From positions 43,135,211-43,199,210 of the forward strand of contig NC_044565.1 in the NCBI RefSeq assembly GCF_007565055.1: a stretch of 64,000 bases of DNA, read 5' to 3'. Below, piece after piece: positions 11,421 to 22,589 of this stretch. Both the position numbers and the translations under genes were made by a program. This DNA is from Rhinopithecus roxellana (taxonomy: Eukaryota; Chordata; Mammalia; Primates; Cercopithecidae). Position 1 is the first letter of the stretch; every line of letters starts with the position of its first letter. Under the pieces are notes generated by a model. It searched no databases and had not been told where the DNA came from. It saw nothing but the letters and a program-made list of their open reading frames with translations.

Positions 11421-12400
11421 AAGCAGTATGTGTTGATTGTTAACTCAATTGATTGGTGTTAATGAGGTTGGAGATAACAAAGGATGCTCCCCCGCCAGAT
11501 AACTTTGTCCTATTCTGCTGGCAGTACTACAACACCTGTTGGTCCAAAGAGCCTGATTAAAGGCACTGTGAAGTACTATTTCCAACACTGAAAAAGCACC
11601 CCAAAGCGTAGGCTCTGAGGTATAAAATTATGCATAAAGGAAAAGCTATGCTGATACCATAATAATTAGCCATGCTTCCCAACCTTTTGCAGGCCTCCCA
11701 CTTGACAAAAGAGATCAAAATGAAAATGGGGCATTTATTTTTTCCCCCATCGAAGAATGGAAACACCAGCATCCAAGACGCCATTAGATATATATGCTTT
11801 GCAAGTAAAGTCATATCCTAGATTCTTTTAAAATTAGTTTTGGAAATTTGAAAATTTTAAATAAAAAAGTACAAATGCTTTTTAAGGACATTTCAGCAGT
11901 TTTCAAAATGGAACAGGACTTTGTCATCCTCACTACATCTCTCAGGTCTAGGTTAATAATAGCGGAGAAACATCCAAACTTGTTCATACTTTTTAAGATA
12001 TCTTAGTTTTAAACTTGTTGGTTTCTTTAACTTTAAAAAATTGCTTTGCTGAAGTAAGAAAAAAGATAATTAGATTATTTTATCATTTAACTCAAGTAAT
12101 GAATTGCTTTGTAGCAGCAACAGTAGCATATCACTGAAATACTGATTATTTTTCCTTTATTAGTTTTCACTTTGAAATATACTGTGCACACTTTCCCAAA
12201 ACAGATTACTTGTATCTGACAAATATATCAACAAATAGCTAAAGAGTACATACTACAATCAAAATATTCTAGAATTTGAGAGGGAAGAGAGTATGATATT
12301 CTGTTATCTTCAAAGACCTTAGAACCTGTCTGAGGTGATTAAACTTTCATTCTATGAAAAGATAGCTAAAATTATGAACACAAAATAATAAAAGCTAAAA
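11421..12400. other. Intergenic sequence, nothing recognised
   Basis: AT-rich. The minus-strand frame at 11557-11814 has no recognisable domain. Confidence 0.45.
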
Positions 12401-13110
12401 TAGTAGTTTTAAAGCTGTCAGAGAAGAGAGATACCTCACTTCCAGCTGGGATGGGCTAATGGAAGGCTAAATAAAGAAGGGAAAGGTTTCACCCAAACCT
12501 TCAAGGACGGTAGGTATTAGACCATTAGCCCAGAAAAAGAAACTCTATGATCAAGAGTAAGAGGAAAGGAAATCATATGCTGGGCTCAAAAATAGTGATA
12601 AGACAAGTAATGAGACAAGAATGTCTCACCTGGGCCAGGTGAAAAGTTCCGTGTCAGCCAGGCTGAGATCTGAAGACTTAAGGACTATGAACAAAACAAA
12701 AGCATAGTTAGGCAAATTGCATTAGTACTTCCTGTCTCCAGGGACAAGGTAAAGTTGATATATATAGGACAGTATAAGCATAAGAGTTGACAAAGATAAA
12801 GTATTACGGGGCTAGAATGGAAGTAACTGAGGGCTCACTAGGCTGAAGACTTCTCTTTTTATATTTTCCTACAGCTAATGAGAAATCAGTGGAGACTTTT
12901 GTTTGCTTGCTTGTCTAAGTAATACTCTAAAAGCCGTATTTTTCAGGAAGACAAATTTTGAGCCATATATAGCACAAATTAGAGTGGAATAGATCAGATT
13001 AGTAGACTGATGCAGATAGGCTGATCTCAATTGTAGTGCTAGAAAGAGGGAAGTGCAAAGAAATTATGTAGGAATAATAAAACATAAGACTTAGAGAATA
13101 ATTAAATCTG
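12401..13110 (+). repeat. Probable L2-type fossil
   Basis: Purine-rich patches such as gctaatgagaaatcagtgga and gaatagatcagattagtaga, with gctagaaagagggaagtgca, have the flavour of internal L2 sequence but are heavily diverged. Boundaries are rough. Confidence 0.3.
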
Positions 13111-13124
13111 GGGAGTAGGGTAGC

Positions 13125-13580
13125 AGAGCCATGGGTGCCCCACACATAAACTCCAAGCACTCATTTCTTCACACTGAGAGCTGCTTGCTGTGCACACCTA
13201 TAATCTTTGCTTGAGGTATTCAGCCTGGCTGGGGGAATGTGCTTGGCCCACATGCAGGACAAGCCAGCAGTGCCAGAGAGATAACACCTTTAGAACAGCT
13301 CAAACCAATAAAAACAGAGATTTGGAGGACAAATGCCACAAACTCCTCACTGCTCCTTTAGAATAACTCTTAGTCCTACACTAACTCTCAGAATACCCCA
13401 GTGGTAACTTGCTTGCTAATACAGCTTATCTTGTATTTCTTTAATTTCCTGTCTTTTCTCTCTACTCCCTTATCAGCATTTTTTGGTGTCACTCACAAAG
13501 AAACTTGTATTTTTAAACTTTAAAGGCATTGGGATCCTTGCCTTGGCCACTGCTTCTAGAGTTACCTAAACTAACATAGT
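13125..13580 (+). mobile_element. Possible ancient LTR (ERVL-like)
   Basis: Features include cagctcaaaccaataaaaac, and near the right end gggatccttgccttggccac with tgcttctagagttacctaaac, which resembles the closing segment of several old mammalian LTRs. No partner LTR or internal region is seen. Class call is tentative. Confidence 0.35.
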
Positions 13581-13599
13581 TAAGAAGAAAGTAGAATTA

Positions 13600-14108
13600 A
13601 ATATTAGGCAGAATAATAGGGCAACAAAGATATTCACATCCTAATCCTTGGAACCTGTGAATATGAAACTTTCTGGGGCAAAAGGGACTCCGCAAATGTG
13701 ATTAAGGTTAAAGACTATGAGAGAAGAAGACTCTCCTGGACTATCCAGGTACGCCTAATCAAGTCACATGGATGCTTAAAAGCAGGAAACCTTTCTCAAC
13801 TGTAGTTAGAGGGAAACGTGACTATGGAAGAGTAGTCAGAAACATTCAACATTGCTGACTTTGAAGATGGAGGAAGGGGACTGTGAGCCAAGGAATATGG
13901 GTGGCCTCTAGAAGCTGGAAAAGATAAGAAAATGGATTGTCCTCAGGAGCCTTCAGAAAAAACTATGGCCCTGGTGATACCATGATTTTAGTCAAAATGT
14001 GTATCAGAGTTCTGACCTACAGAATTGTCAGATAATAAATTTGTGTTGTCTTAAGCCACAAAGTTTGTAGTAATTATTTTATGACAGCAATAGAAAACTA
14101 ATATATTG
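13600..14108 (+). mobile_element. MLT1-type MaLR solo LTR
   Basis: The order cacatcctaatccttggaac, caaatgtgattaaggttaaa, ctgtgagccaagga and tggattgtcctcaggagcc leads to aataaatttgtgttgtctta, agccacaaagtttgtagtaa and cagcaatagaaaactaatat, which is diagnostic for MLT1 LTRs. A solo LTR is common for this ERVL-MaLR family. No coding. Confidence 0.88.
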
Positions 14109-16310
14109 TCCTCAATTTGTAGACTACTGAAAATTTAAGGTAGTCATAACAAGTGAAATTAAACAGAAGAAAGATTGATTTTTCAGATGTTGGTCTGAAT
14201 GTTTAATATGTTGAGTTCTGTCTGTGTTCTTGATTGAGTGATATTCTTAGAGATTCATAGAGCCTCTTGTATATATGGAACATCATTCTTTAATTACGAG
14301 ATAGTAAAGATGTTTGATATTTGTTGTTTTGTTTTAGCCAGAAAGTTATTGTCATTTAATCAACTCTATTAAATCTTATGTGATGTCCTCAGAAAGACAT
14401 AATTAAAGAAATGTGTTGTTATAGTGGAAACTATAGCAATTAATAATAGAATGTCATTGTCAAACTCACTGTCTCTTTCCAGTGCTCAGTTTCACCTGGA
14501 CTATATTTAGAATCTTTCATTTGGAAAGGATGGTTATGTGTCAAATGTGTTGTATGAGAATATTCCCGAATTTTAAAATTTCATTGAGTTGTGACACACA
14601 CAAGGGCTTGATATAGGAATTTTGACATAATTAAGAGTAAAGTTAACTTTCAGTGCATTGTTGAAAATACATAATCTTGGACCCATGATTTTATTTGAGC
14701 ATATGGTTGTTGTTTTCGGATACTGTACTTCTGGAATATTATATTATAAATGTTTGATTATAGTTAATTCTGCAGTCTCATGGGGTTATTTCATTTTATC
14801 AGTCCCCATCGTTTTCCATCCTGTTTATCCAATCTTTGCAGCCATACTCAGTCTTCACCTCTTTCCATAAAACATGCACAGTGGGGACATAATAGAACAT
14901 TAAAAATCTAATCCATTGGTAGAAATTGATTTGGCAAGATGGGTTGGGTCTGCTGCCCCTAAACAAAGGGTTCTAGAGTGAGAGCAAAGTCCAAATACCC
15001 ACACTTCTCCTAATCTCCACATGAAGTCTACCTAGCTCTCTGAGACATCTTCTACCTGGTTCCTAGCTTGTATTCTGGTAGTAATGGAGCCCAGGTGCAA
15101 CCAAGACTGGGACTTTGGCATCTCAGTGAAGTTCAGCCAGCCTCCTCCTCCAACAAAGTTCTGTTTCCACTAGCTCTGGTACTAACTGCCACAGAGCTCT
15201 CTGATTTATGTATCTGAAAACCCAGTGATGACAAGAGCTGCTGCTCCTTTGAAACACTGTCTACCCTGTTTTCCCTTGATGCAGATTCTGCTGATTTGAG
15301 TTGGCCTAGCTCTGTGGTCATGGTTGTTGATATTGCTGTTTTGCCTGAGAAGGGCAGGAGTGAAGATTTGGGTTGAAAGGGAATGTTTTGGCTGCCCCAC
15401 TTTGTTTTTCACAGCCTGTGACTCATAGCCCTTTCTGGTCTCCCATTCCTGCTCCAAGCACACAGCATACCACAAAGCCACCTTAATTAAGCCAAATTCT
15501 TATTAAAAAAAAAAAAATTTACAGATTGCCATCAAATAAAAGCCAAATGTTTTGCTTTTACGTCTCCCTCTCCTACATATACCTATACATAAGCTCTTGC
15601 CAGACAAATTTAAAATAACTCACTTTATATTTACACATTATAAGTTTAAAACCTACAATGTTTTTATGTATTACAGCTTCAGTTCAGTCCCTGAAGGGGC
15701 AGGACAGACAATAAACATTGCTCTCTCTCTCTGGTGGGCTGTGTAGTCAGGTGTTTCAGAAAGGGATCTGCTGACAGCACATCCTCTAATTCTAAAGATA
15801 CGACACCAGATGCACCAGCACCCTTAAAAGGAAAAAAACTTCCCCTAAATACCAAGATAATTTGTTGAAAGGCTATATGGTTACAAAAGCAGTTTGGCAA
15901 GGCTTAAGGAAATGAAATAAGGGAGAAAGCAAGTGCAAAGGACATTGAATTTCAAGTAAGAATGGGCTCAAATACTTTAAAACAAAAAGTAATCTGTGTA
16001 CCCTAGGGCTTGGAGACTTGTACTCAGCAGACCACAATTCTTCAGCCATGTGTCCCTGAACGACTAAAGAAGATGATTCAAGAGGATTACCTGTTGGTAC
16101 AGGGTTTTGCTGTCGACAATGTGGCTAGTTTTGAAGGCAGGTGCCTTCCTCGGCTTTTATTTGCTCTAGAGTTTTTAATGTACTTAATACTTTTTAAATT
16201 TAGTTTCTACAAGACACTATTTTCTCTGAGACTGGCATTGTGAACTGAGGATTTGCCAATTTCAGTACCTTTCAAGAACATCATCCTGAAATATTCAAAT
16301 TTAATATTAT
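14109..16310. other. Intergenic sequence, no secure features
   Basis: About 2.2 kb. The segment 14985-15490 is less AT-rich and has overlapping minus-strand frames (15133-15481), but no recognisable domain. It could be an old retroviral remnant, which I cannot show. A poly-A run lies at 15505-15517. The rest shows nothing. Confidence 0.4.
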
Positions 16311-16319
16311 CTATCATAG

Positions 16320-16530
16320 CTTTCTCACCATCTTCTTCTTTACCCTCCCACAATCTTGCCCTCTGATTTATACCCTCAGTCAATGCCCATCATAAGGTTA
16401 TCAATGATCTCCTCTTTGACAAATTCAGTGGCCTCTCATGATTTGGGGGACCATTCCTTTGTTATTGATACTATCAGGCTTCCTCGACACACTTCTTCAT
16501 CTTGATTTCAGAGGCAGAAAAATAACCCAA
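16320..16530 (+). pseudogene. L2 reverse-transcriptase fossil
   Basis: Read on the plus strand, catcataaggttatcaatga, then tctcctctttgacaaattca, gives a peptide of the form HxKVINDLL...K, then a diverged stretch and cttcctcgacacacttcttc. This is the order of the L2 ORF2 palm region. Stops and frameshifts are present, so it is a decayed fragment. Confidence 0.5.
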
Positions 16531-18900
16531 TTCTCCTTATATTTTTCCATAGACTAATTCTTAGGTTTCATTACACTTTTGTTTTTGCTTGAATTTCAAT
16601 AAATGTTTACCAAGTAATAGATCCAAAAAACCCTACCAGAAATTGTTACTTTGGGGCCTAGCTGACACAAGAACAGATTGAGTTTAGAATGAAGTTCCAT
16701 GTGGAACCATCTAGGCAACTCTTAATCTATTACGTGATTAGGAGTATAAATCTTGCAAGCTTCTTAAGCAGTTTTCCCAGCATTATTGACATACTGATTA
16801 TCAAATGGTGAGACTACAGCATACTTACTGATGACACCCGGACTACCAGGACTACAACTACCTTGAAATGCTCTAGAAACTTCAGGAAAACCAGGAAAGA
16901 AGAAATACTTCATGGATGTAATAATGCAGTCTAGAGATTGATTTCTAGCTTAAACTGATCACAAATATCTGCCTCACTGGAGCCTACATTTTACACTTCC
17001 TAGTAGACAAAGTCTAGACTTAGACATTGACTATTTCTACACAGCAATTTCCACAAACCAGCATTGGAGGTTTAAATATCATACATTAAATTTGTCTGTC
17101 ATTCAAAGGCACACACAAGAGTAAAAGGTTGCTAGCTACCAATGAAAAGGATGTAGATTTGAATTCCTTAATATGTATATATATTATACATATTTTTACA
17201 TTTGGAGATGGTGTTTCTAATGATATATTTGTGTATATTGCAAAATTCTTTCACCCCATATTTTGCATCCCAAATTCATATATAGTTACAGTATTAAATT
17301 TTCTTTTCTCTATAGAAACTTATTTAACTAACCTCCTCAGTTTAAAGAAAAATAGGCCATGATGAATATTGATTGACCTTGGGAACCAAAAAGTAAACAT
17401 AAAAACAATTTCTTACTCTAAGATCAGGCTTAACAATGTGCTAATAGCCCATAATGAAGATAGCAGCCATGAGTTAATCAGCCCATTAAGATGGGATCAG
17501 AAGTGTCAGCTCAAGTGCAGTCTACTAATTTACTGACCCTTAATGGGTCAGCAAGATCTATAACCCATAGGCTGATCTTTCTACTTCTGTTAAAGTCATT
17601 GTGGAAGCCAATTCACTTTCTTCCATGATTATGATCTCTGAACTGATATGGACAGGGAGTCAACATAAAATCCATTTATGAGAATGTGCCTGGGGTCACT
17701 GAGTAATGGAATCTCAAGCTAACTGGTGAGTTAAGTGTCTGCGTAGAAGCTCTTTATGAAACCACCAGCTTTGTGTTTCTCATGTCCACATAACTGAAAA
17801 TACACATGTACAATCTTCACTAAAAGTTTCTGACTCCAGTAAGTCCTGAGTTCTTGAATTAGCTAAGACTCGCTACCCACTCCCATTTCTATTCTGCTCT
17901 ATGAAGATAAACCTTACTTTTTAAACTGTCAATGGGTCAAAAAGAACTGAGTAGTGGGATGGTAAGGTGATGAGCTATACCTGCCAGATAGCAATTGTGA
18001 AATAAGTTTTGCTTTACTAAAGATGTAGTGAGTTGGATAGAAAGTTGCTTTGGTGATTAAGCAAACAATAGACATAATTTGCTGTAATCTAACAAATGAA
18101 AACCAATCACCTAGTGTTTGCCACTTTCAAGGGGAAGAAGAGAAACAGTAGGTGCATATCTTCTTCCAGATGGGCCTTCCACAGGGTATAATAAAAATTA
18201 TGAATCAAGAATTCGCTTGAATCATTTTTTGTATAGAAGATATGATTGCTATGTAATGCAAAAGATTGTTTTTAATGTCAGCATTTTCTTTCTCAGGTAA
18301 TAAAGCAATTCACTGTACGATTTACAATGGTGCATTAGCAAAACAACAGCAGTATGATGTCAGAGCCTCAAAAAGACCGTATGCAAGAGAAGCAACTGGG
18401 CCTGATTCTGTTGCCCTGGTTCCCAGTCAAGGCTGCTTAAATGTCACCACCTCCAGTCCCACTCTGTTCCACAGCTAGTCCTGGCTGTGATTTTCTCCCA
18501 AACAGGACACAGATATTAACTAAGGTTCTGGAAAGAGGAAGCAAGAGAAAAGAGAAAAAACAAACTTCTGAGTGCATTAAACATTTTTTTAAAGTTTTAT
18601 TGAAAGGAAAATAGAGGTTAACTTGAAGGACCTAAGGATTTTTCTCTGTACAAAGGAAATATGTCAGTTGCATGCCGATGATGCTGGAAGGATTCCGCAA
18701 AGGAAACCATCTTTTCTGGGAACAGAGAGAGAGCCCCCTCTGTTGTTGGTAACATTGCCCTCTCTTTTTCCCCCTATTTGTTGCCTTTGTTTTCCTCCCT
18801 TGTCATTACCTAACCTCCTAGTACTGCTGTGCCAACCGCAGCACAAAGACACGCGTCTAAAAAGCCTCTGTACGAGAAAGAGAGTTCCACCCTACGGAAA
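16531..18900. other. Intergenic or intronic sequence, no secure features
   Basis: If the promoter at 19-20 kb fires leftward, this lies in its first intron. A splice-acceptor-like site (ttttctttctcag, about 18284-18296) precedes a plus-strand frame to 18478. It is on the opposite strand to the inferred gene and I do not call an exon. Confidence 0.4.
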
Positions 18901-19431
18901 AAAGTGAACCCTCGGGCCACAAAGATGAGGAAATAGTCAATCTTTGGAAAAGCTCTCACAGACGTGGATGGCTTTGGCAAGGTTAGCCTTTGGAAGGTCA
19001 CATGACCTCTTGAGCAGGGTCTCAACCTGAATGCCGGTCTGAGAAAAGCAATGAGGGGTGTAGAAAAGAACGGGGAGAAGAGAGAGAGAAAACGGTCGGT
19101 GAATGGAGGGCAGGATAAAGAGGGGCTACAGGTAGCGGACAGCGAAGGCGGCGGCCCCTCCTGGCATTACATCTTTCGGTAACCACTCCCGCCCTCCGCA
19201 CTGGCACTTCGCGCGGGGTCACTGCCCGCCCCCACCTCCTGGGCTGAGTGGCGCGCTCTGCCTGGGTCCCGGAGGCAGTGGCGCAAGGCGAGCGCGCACC
19301 GTGGCCGTCCGCTGGGCTGGCCCAGCCGGGGAGGTCCTGACCCCAAGAGGCAACAAACGAGTGGAGGGGCACTGCTCTCCACACTGCTCTGCCGCCCCCA
19401 CCCCAACTCTCCCCACCCCTTCCCCCTGGCT

Positions 19432-19446
19432 GCAGCAGCAGCGGCG

Positions 19447-19476
<30 letters not shown>
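19432..19476. repeat. GCA/GCG trinucleotide repeat, 15 units
   Basis: Units are three GCA, two GCG, six GCA, one ACA and three GCA. On the inferred sense (minus) strand this is a CTG/TGC-type tract about 200 bp downstream of the first-exon donor, that is, in intron 1. On the plus strand one frame reads as polyglutamine, and minus frames read as polycysteine, polyalanine or polyleucine. None of these is supported as protein. Confidence 0.95.
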
Positions 19477-19477
<1 letters not shown>

Positions 19478-19674
19478 ACGAACAGAGCCACAGCGTCACC
19501 GAAATCCAAGCGGAGCCCAGCTGCGCCGGGGGCAAGAGGAGGGGGCTGGGGCGATCCGGTGGGGGAGGGGGCAGGGGACGGTGGGGGGAGCTTCGGGGCC
19601 GCCGGGGGCGGGGAGGCAGCGGGGGTGGCGCGCGCGCGGCGGCCGCGCCCGGGCCTGCGGCCGGCGTCACTTAC

Positions 19675-19968
19675 CGGGCTAGGGCGCGGGGGCAGCTCGG
19701 CCGACTCCTCGGGGCCCGCGGCGGCTTGGGGCCGGCGGTCGGCGCAGCCCGGGCGCTGCCAAATGTAAACAATCCGCCATGATTTCTTTGTTTAGCTAAT
19801 TGAACCTGCCGCCGTCTCGAGTCCCAGGCGCTCCCTCTCCCTTCTCTCCCCTTCCCCCCTCGCGCTCTCTTTTATTTATTTATTTGTCTCTCCCCCCACC
19901 CCGCCCTTAGTCTTTCCCTCTCTTTAGTCTTAGTAGCTGCTTTTAATGGAAGTCGAGGTAGTTGGGTA
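19675..19968 (-). other. Probable first exon (5' UTR) of an unnamed minus-strand gene
   Basis: On the minus strand the sequence agcccg is followed by gtaagtg at 19674-19668, a near-perfect U2 splice donor inside the CpG island, so an exon should end at 19675. The 5' edge is inferred, not seen. A TATA-like box at 20001-19994 would place a start near 19,970, giving an exon of about 290 nt. The exon contains one strong-context ATG opening a 33-codon frame that stops just before the donor, so the exon looks like 5' UTR with the main coding start further on. No later exon of this gene is recognised in the 19 kb to the left, consistent with a long first intron. CpG-island first exons with long introns are typical of developmental regulators, but that is only inference. 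Confidence 0.55.
19679..19780 (-). CDS. Upstream ORF, 33 codons, in the putative first exon
   Basis: The ATG at 19780-19778 sits in a strong Kozak context (A at -3, G at +4). The frame begins MADCLHLAAPGLRRPPAPS, becomes Arg/Pro/Ala-rich and stops at TAG (19681-19679), four bases before the splice donor. An upstream ORF this close to the cap would be expected to dampen translation of the main frame. It could also be a chance frame, or the exon could be noncoding if the transcription start lies downstream. Confidence 0.4.
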   Translation of the reverse strand: MADCLHLAAPGLRRPPAPSRRGPRGVGRAAPAP

Positions 19969-19993
19969 GTTGGTGCAGGGAGTGCGGTGGTGG

Positions 19994-20001
19994 TTTTTAT
20001 A
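19994..20001 (-). promoter_or_regulatory. TATA-like box, minus strand
   Basis: The minus strand reads tgtatttataaaaacc, containing TATAAAAA. It lies about 320 bp upstream of the donor of the putative first exon, with the expected start near 19,965-19,970. CpG-island promoters often lack a TATA box, so this may be incidental. Confidence 0.4.
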
Positions 20002-20396
20002 AATACAGGTAAAATAATACCCAAATCTCAGGCTGAGGTGTAGTTTCTGGAAGAGGAGGAGGGTGTTCCTCTCCTTCCCTCCCTCTTCCCCCCTCCCCCG
20101 TTTATTAGAGTATCCTCGGTGGAAAGTGCCAGAAAAATGCGGTGTATCTCTGAGTCACCTTTTCTTCCCGCCAAACTCTCTAGCACCCAAGTTCACTGGC
20201 GGATTTTGGACTCTGCCAAAGTGCTGAGTTCGTCGTTTACTTTGAAAGCCTGAAATATAACTGATGTCCAACTGCAGGAAGGCGCACGGAATCGCCGCCA
20301 CCATCCCGGAGGCGAATCACCGCCCTGCAGCCGGCTCCTCAGGGGAGTGACCTCTTGGTGTCAACTCAACTCCTTTAGGGAAATATCCGGTTTTTC

Positions 20397-20428
20397 CGCG
20401 CGCGCGTGCGCGCGCACGCACACATACG
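20397..20428. repeat. Alternating purine-pyrimidine (CG/TG/CA) tract
   Basis: Sixteen consecutive pyrimidine-purine dinucleotides: five CG, TG, three CG, CA, CG, three CA, TA, CG. This is a classic Z-DNA-prone sequence at the upstream edge of the CpG island. Confidence 0.9.
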
Positions 20429-20429
20429 A

Positions 20430-20995
20430 TCCAAACTGGCACCAACACAGTGGAAAGCTCCCAGAGGAGCCCAGCTGTTCAGCCTCATATTTGCATGAAT
20501 TATTGGTCCCAATAAAATAGCTGCAGAAATATTGGGGAAGGAGTATACTCTGAGCCATGAGTTTCAAACTTCCGGGAAATATTTAGGTCCTGGTGGAAAG
20601 AAGGGCTCAGCATTCCTTCACCTGGGTTTCTGTGGGCAGAAATGCATTTGATCACCAGTTTTGACTATGGTTAATGCAGGCATCATTTAAATCCTGTTCT
20701 AGGTGAACTTGTGATGAGTTTCAGGGTAATCCGTGGCAGAAAATTCTAGGGTTATGGCTTCATTTATTTAAAAAACTACTCCCTCAGTCTCACTTCTGTT
20801 TATAACCACCATGTTGATGACACCAAAAATGATTCAATATTTTAATTCATAAGGAGGTTTGAAAGTCATCTACATCTTGCAGTAAAAGTGCCTTTTAAGT
20901 TATCGGGATTAATCTCATTAAAAGAAGTTATTTCCTTACCTATGCTTATTTCTCTATGGGGAGAGCACTATTGAATAGAGTAATGTCACCGTTAG
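20430..20995. other. Sequence upstream of the CpG island, nothing recognised
   Basis: No repeat is recognised. Relative freedom from transposons next to the island may reflect regulatory constraint, but I see no specific site. Confidence 0.4.
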
Positions 20996-21005
20996 AAGTT
21001 TGGAC

Positions 21006-21306
21006 TAGCCGGGCGCGGTGGCTCAAGCCTGTAATCCCAGCACTTTGGGAGGCCGAGACGGGCGGATCACGAGGTCAGGAGATCGAGACCATCCTGGCTA
21101 ACCCGGTGAAACCCCGTCTCTACTAAAAAATACAAAAAACTAGCCGGGCGAGGTGGCGGGCGCCTGTAGTCCCAGCTACTCCGGAGGCTGAGGCAGGAGA
21201 ATAGCGTGAACCCGGGAGGCAGAGCTTGCAGTGAGCTGAGATCCGGCCACTGCACTCCAGCCTGGGCGACAGAGCGAGACTCCGTCTCAAAAAAAAAAAA
21301 AAAAAA
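21006..21306 (+). mobile_element. AluYR-type Alu, sense, young
   Basis: Intact from agccgggcgcggtggctcaa to an 18-bp poly-A. It has the monkey-specific aactagccgggcgaggtggc and gagatccggccactgc. A perfect 10-bp duplication, aagtttggac, lies at 20996-21005 and 21305-21314. Confidence 0.95.
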
Positions 21307-21610
21307 GTTTGGACGAACCATTTATGCATCACATAACGTATTGATCGTATGGGTAAAAGGGTCATCTGATCCAATCAAGAGAACTGAACTAATGAGTATT
21401 TACACTAAGCCCAGTCACTGTGGTCGTCTTACCCACTGGGTCAATTAATAAATAGGTGTTCAAACATTCTGATTAAATATAAAAGAAAGGAATTGTATTG
21501 CCAAGCAATCAAAATGACCCCAATCAAATCACCTATTTACACTTAGGTCTAGTCTATTCCCTCATGCAACTTTAACAGAGGTTATTATCATATTATTTTC
21601 CACACTTTTG

Positions 21611-21918
21611 ATTTTTTGTTTGTGTGTTTGTTTTTTAAGGCAGAGTTTCACTCTCGTTGCCCAGGCTGGAGTGCAATGGCTTGATCTCGGCTCACCGCAA
21701 CCTCTGCCTCCTGGGTTCAAGTGATTCTCCTGCCTCAGTCTCCCGAGTAGCTGGGATTACAGGCATTTGCCACCACACCTGGTTAATTTTATATTTTTAG
21801 TAGAGATGGGGTTTCTCCATGTTGGTCAGTCTGGTCTCGAACTCCCTACCTCAGGTGATCCGCCCACCTTGGTGTCCCAAAGTGCTGGGATTACAGGCAT
21901 GAGCCACTGCGCCCGGCC
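21611..21918 (-). mobile_element. AluS-type Alu, antisense
   Basis: A degenerate T/G-rich tail (21611-21636) precedes aaggcagagtttcactctcg. The body ends gagccactgcgcccggcc at 21918. Confidence 0.93.
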
Positions 21919-22585
21919 TCTTTTTTTATATCATGCCAGATTTTACATGTTTCCCCAAATTCTAGCCTATATCTCACCTTGCAAAACCCACCTTGATCTC
22001 CCAGTGATTGGACCTTATTACTTCTCTTGGCATCAGATGTGAAACTAATGAGCTTCACAACTGATGATCAAGGCCCTTGAATAGGGACTGATATGCCAAT
22101 ACATGGAAGGATTTTTTTTTTTTTTTTTTGGCACAAAATTTAGGTTTAAGAAGCTATAATTTCACTTTTAAATAATTAATTCATTTAAATAACTGCCCTG
22201 CTTGTTTAGAATTACTGTCCATATTCATATTAACTTTTTCTTTTTCTTTGTTTAGCTTTTAAGTCCAGGAATACATGTGCAGGATGACGTTAACTTTTTC
22301 TAACACATTCAATGTTGCATGTTTGCACCATTCTCCTGTCCATCCTCAGGTTTATTTCATGTGTCACTTGCCATGAACTGAAATTTGTTTGGAAAGTAGA
22401 GGGTGAGGGGCAAGTAGAACTTCTCTTGAGCCTATACCAAATTCTCATCTCTCTCTTTAACAGGCAAGATCACATTATATTAATAGATTTTCACATGTGT
22501 AGCTTCATACCTAACAAAATGTAATCACATACCGACACTCCTTGAAAATACATTTAAAAAAATGGAAATACGTACATAGCTACAT
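21919..22585. other. Intergenic sequence with a poly-T run and L1 scrap
   Basis: A 19-bp T-run lies at 22110-22128. About 45 bp at 22246-22290 (aagtccaggaatacatgtgc) resembles antisense L1 3' UTR. Nothing else is recognised. Confidence 0.45.
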
Positions 22586-22589
22586 TTCA

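Larger units (their letters stand above)
19050..20430. promoter_or_regulatory. CpG-island promoter region
   Basis: GC content rises sharply above the AT-rich surroundings, with the core at about 19,140-19,800 packed with CpG, GGGCGG-type Sp1 boxes and CGCGCG runs. A second CpG-rich shoulder lies at about 20,160-20,430. It is the only such island in 64 kb, so it very likely marks the 5' end of a gene. The splice donor and TATA-like element (separate entries) both point to transcription leftward on the minus strand. The frames across this island on both strands (for example 19167-19670 minus and 19301-19768 plus) are compositional. I do not recognise the gene. Confidence 0.85.

Noticed and set aside
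18266..18478. Plus frame after an acceptor-like site
   Set aside because: The acceptor motif alone is weak, the frame has no domain and it is on the strand opposite to the inferred gene.
19167..19670. Proline/alanine-rich minus frames, including 167 codons
   Set aside because: Open frames are expected in GC-rich islands. They lie in the inferred intron 1, downstream of the donor, and have no domain.
19301..19768. 155-codon plus frame with polyglutamine in the CpG island
   Set aside because: It is a GC-rich shadow on the strand opposite to the inferred gene, with no splice or conservation support. The glutamines come from the GCA repeat.
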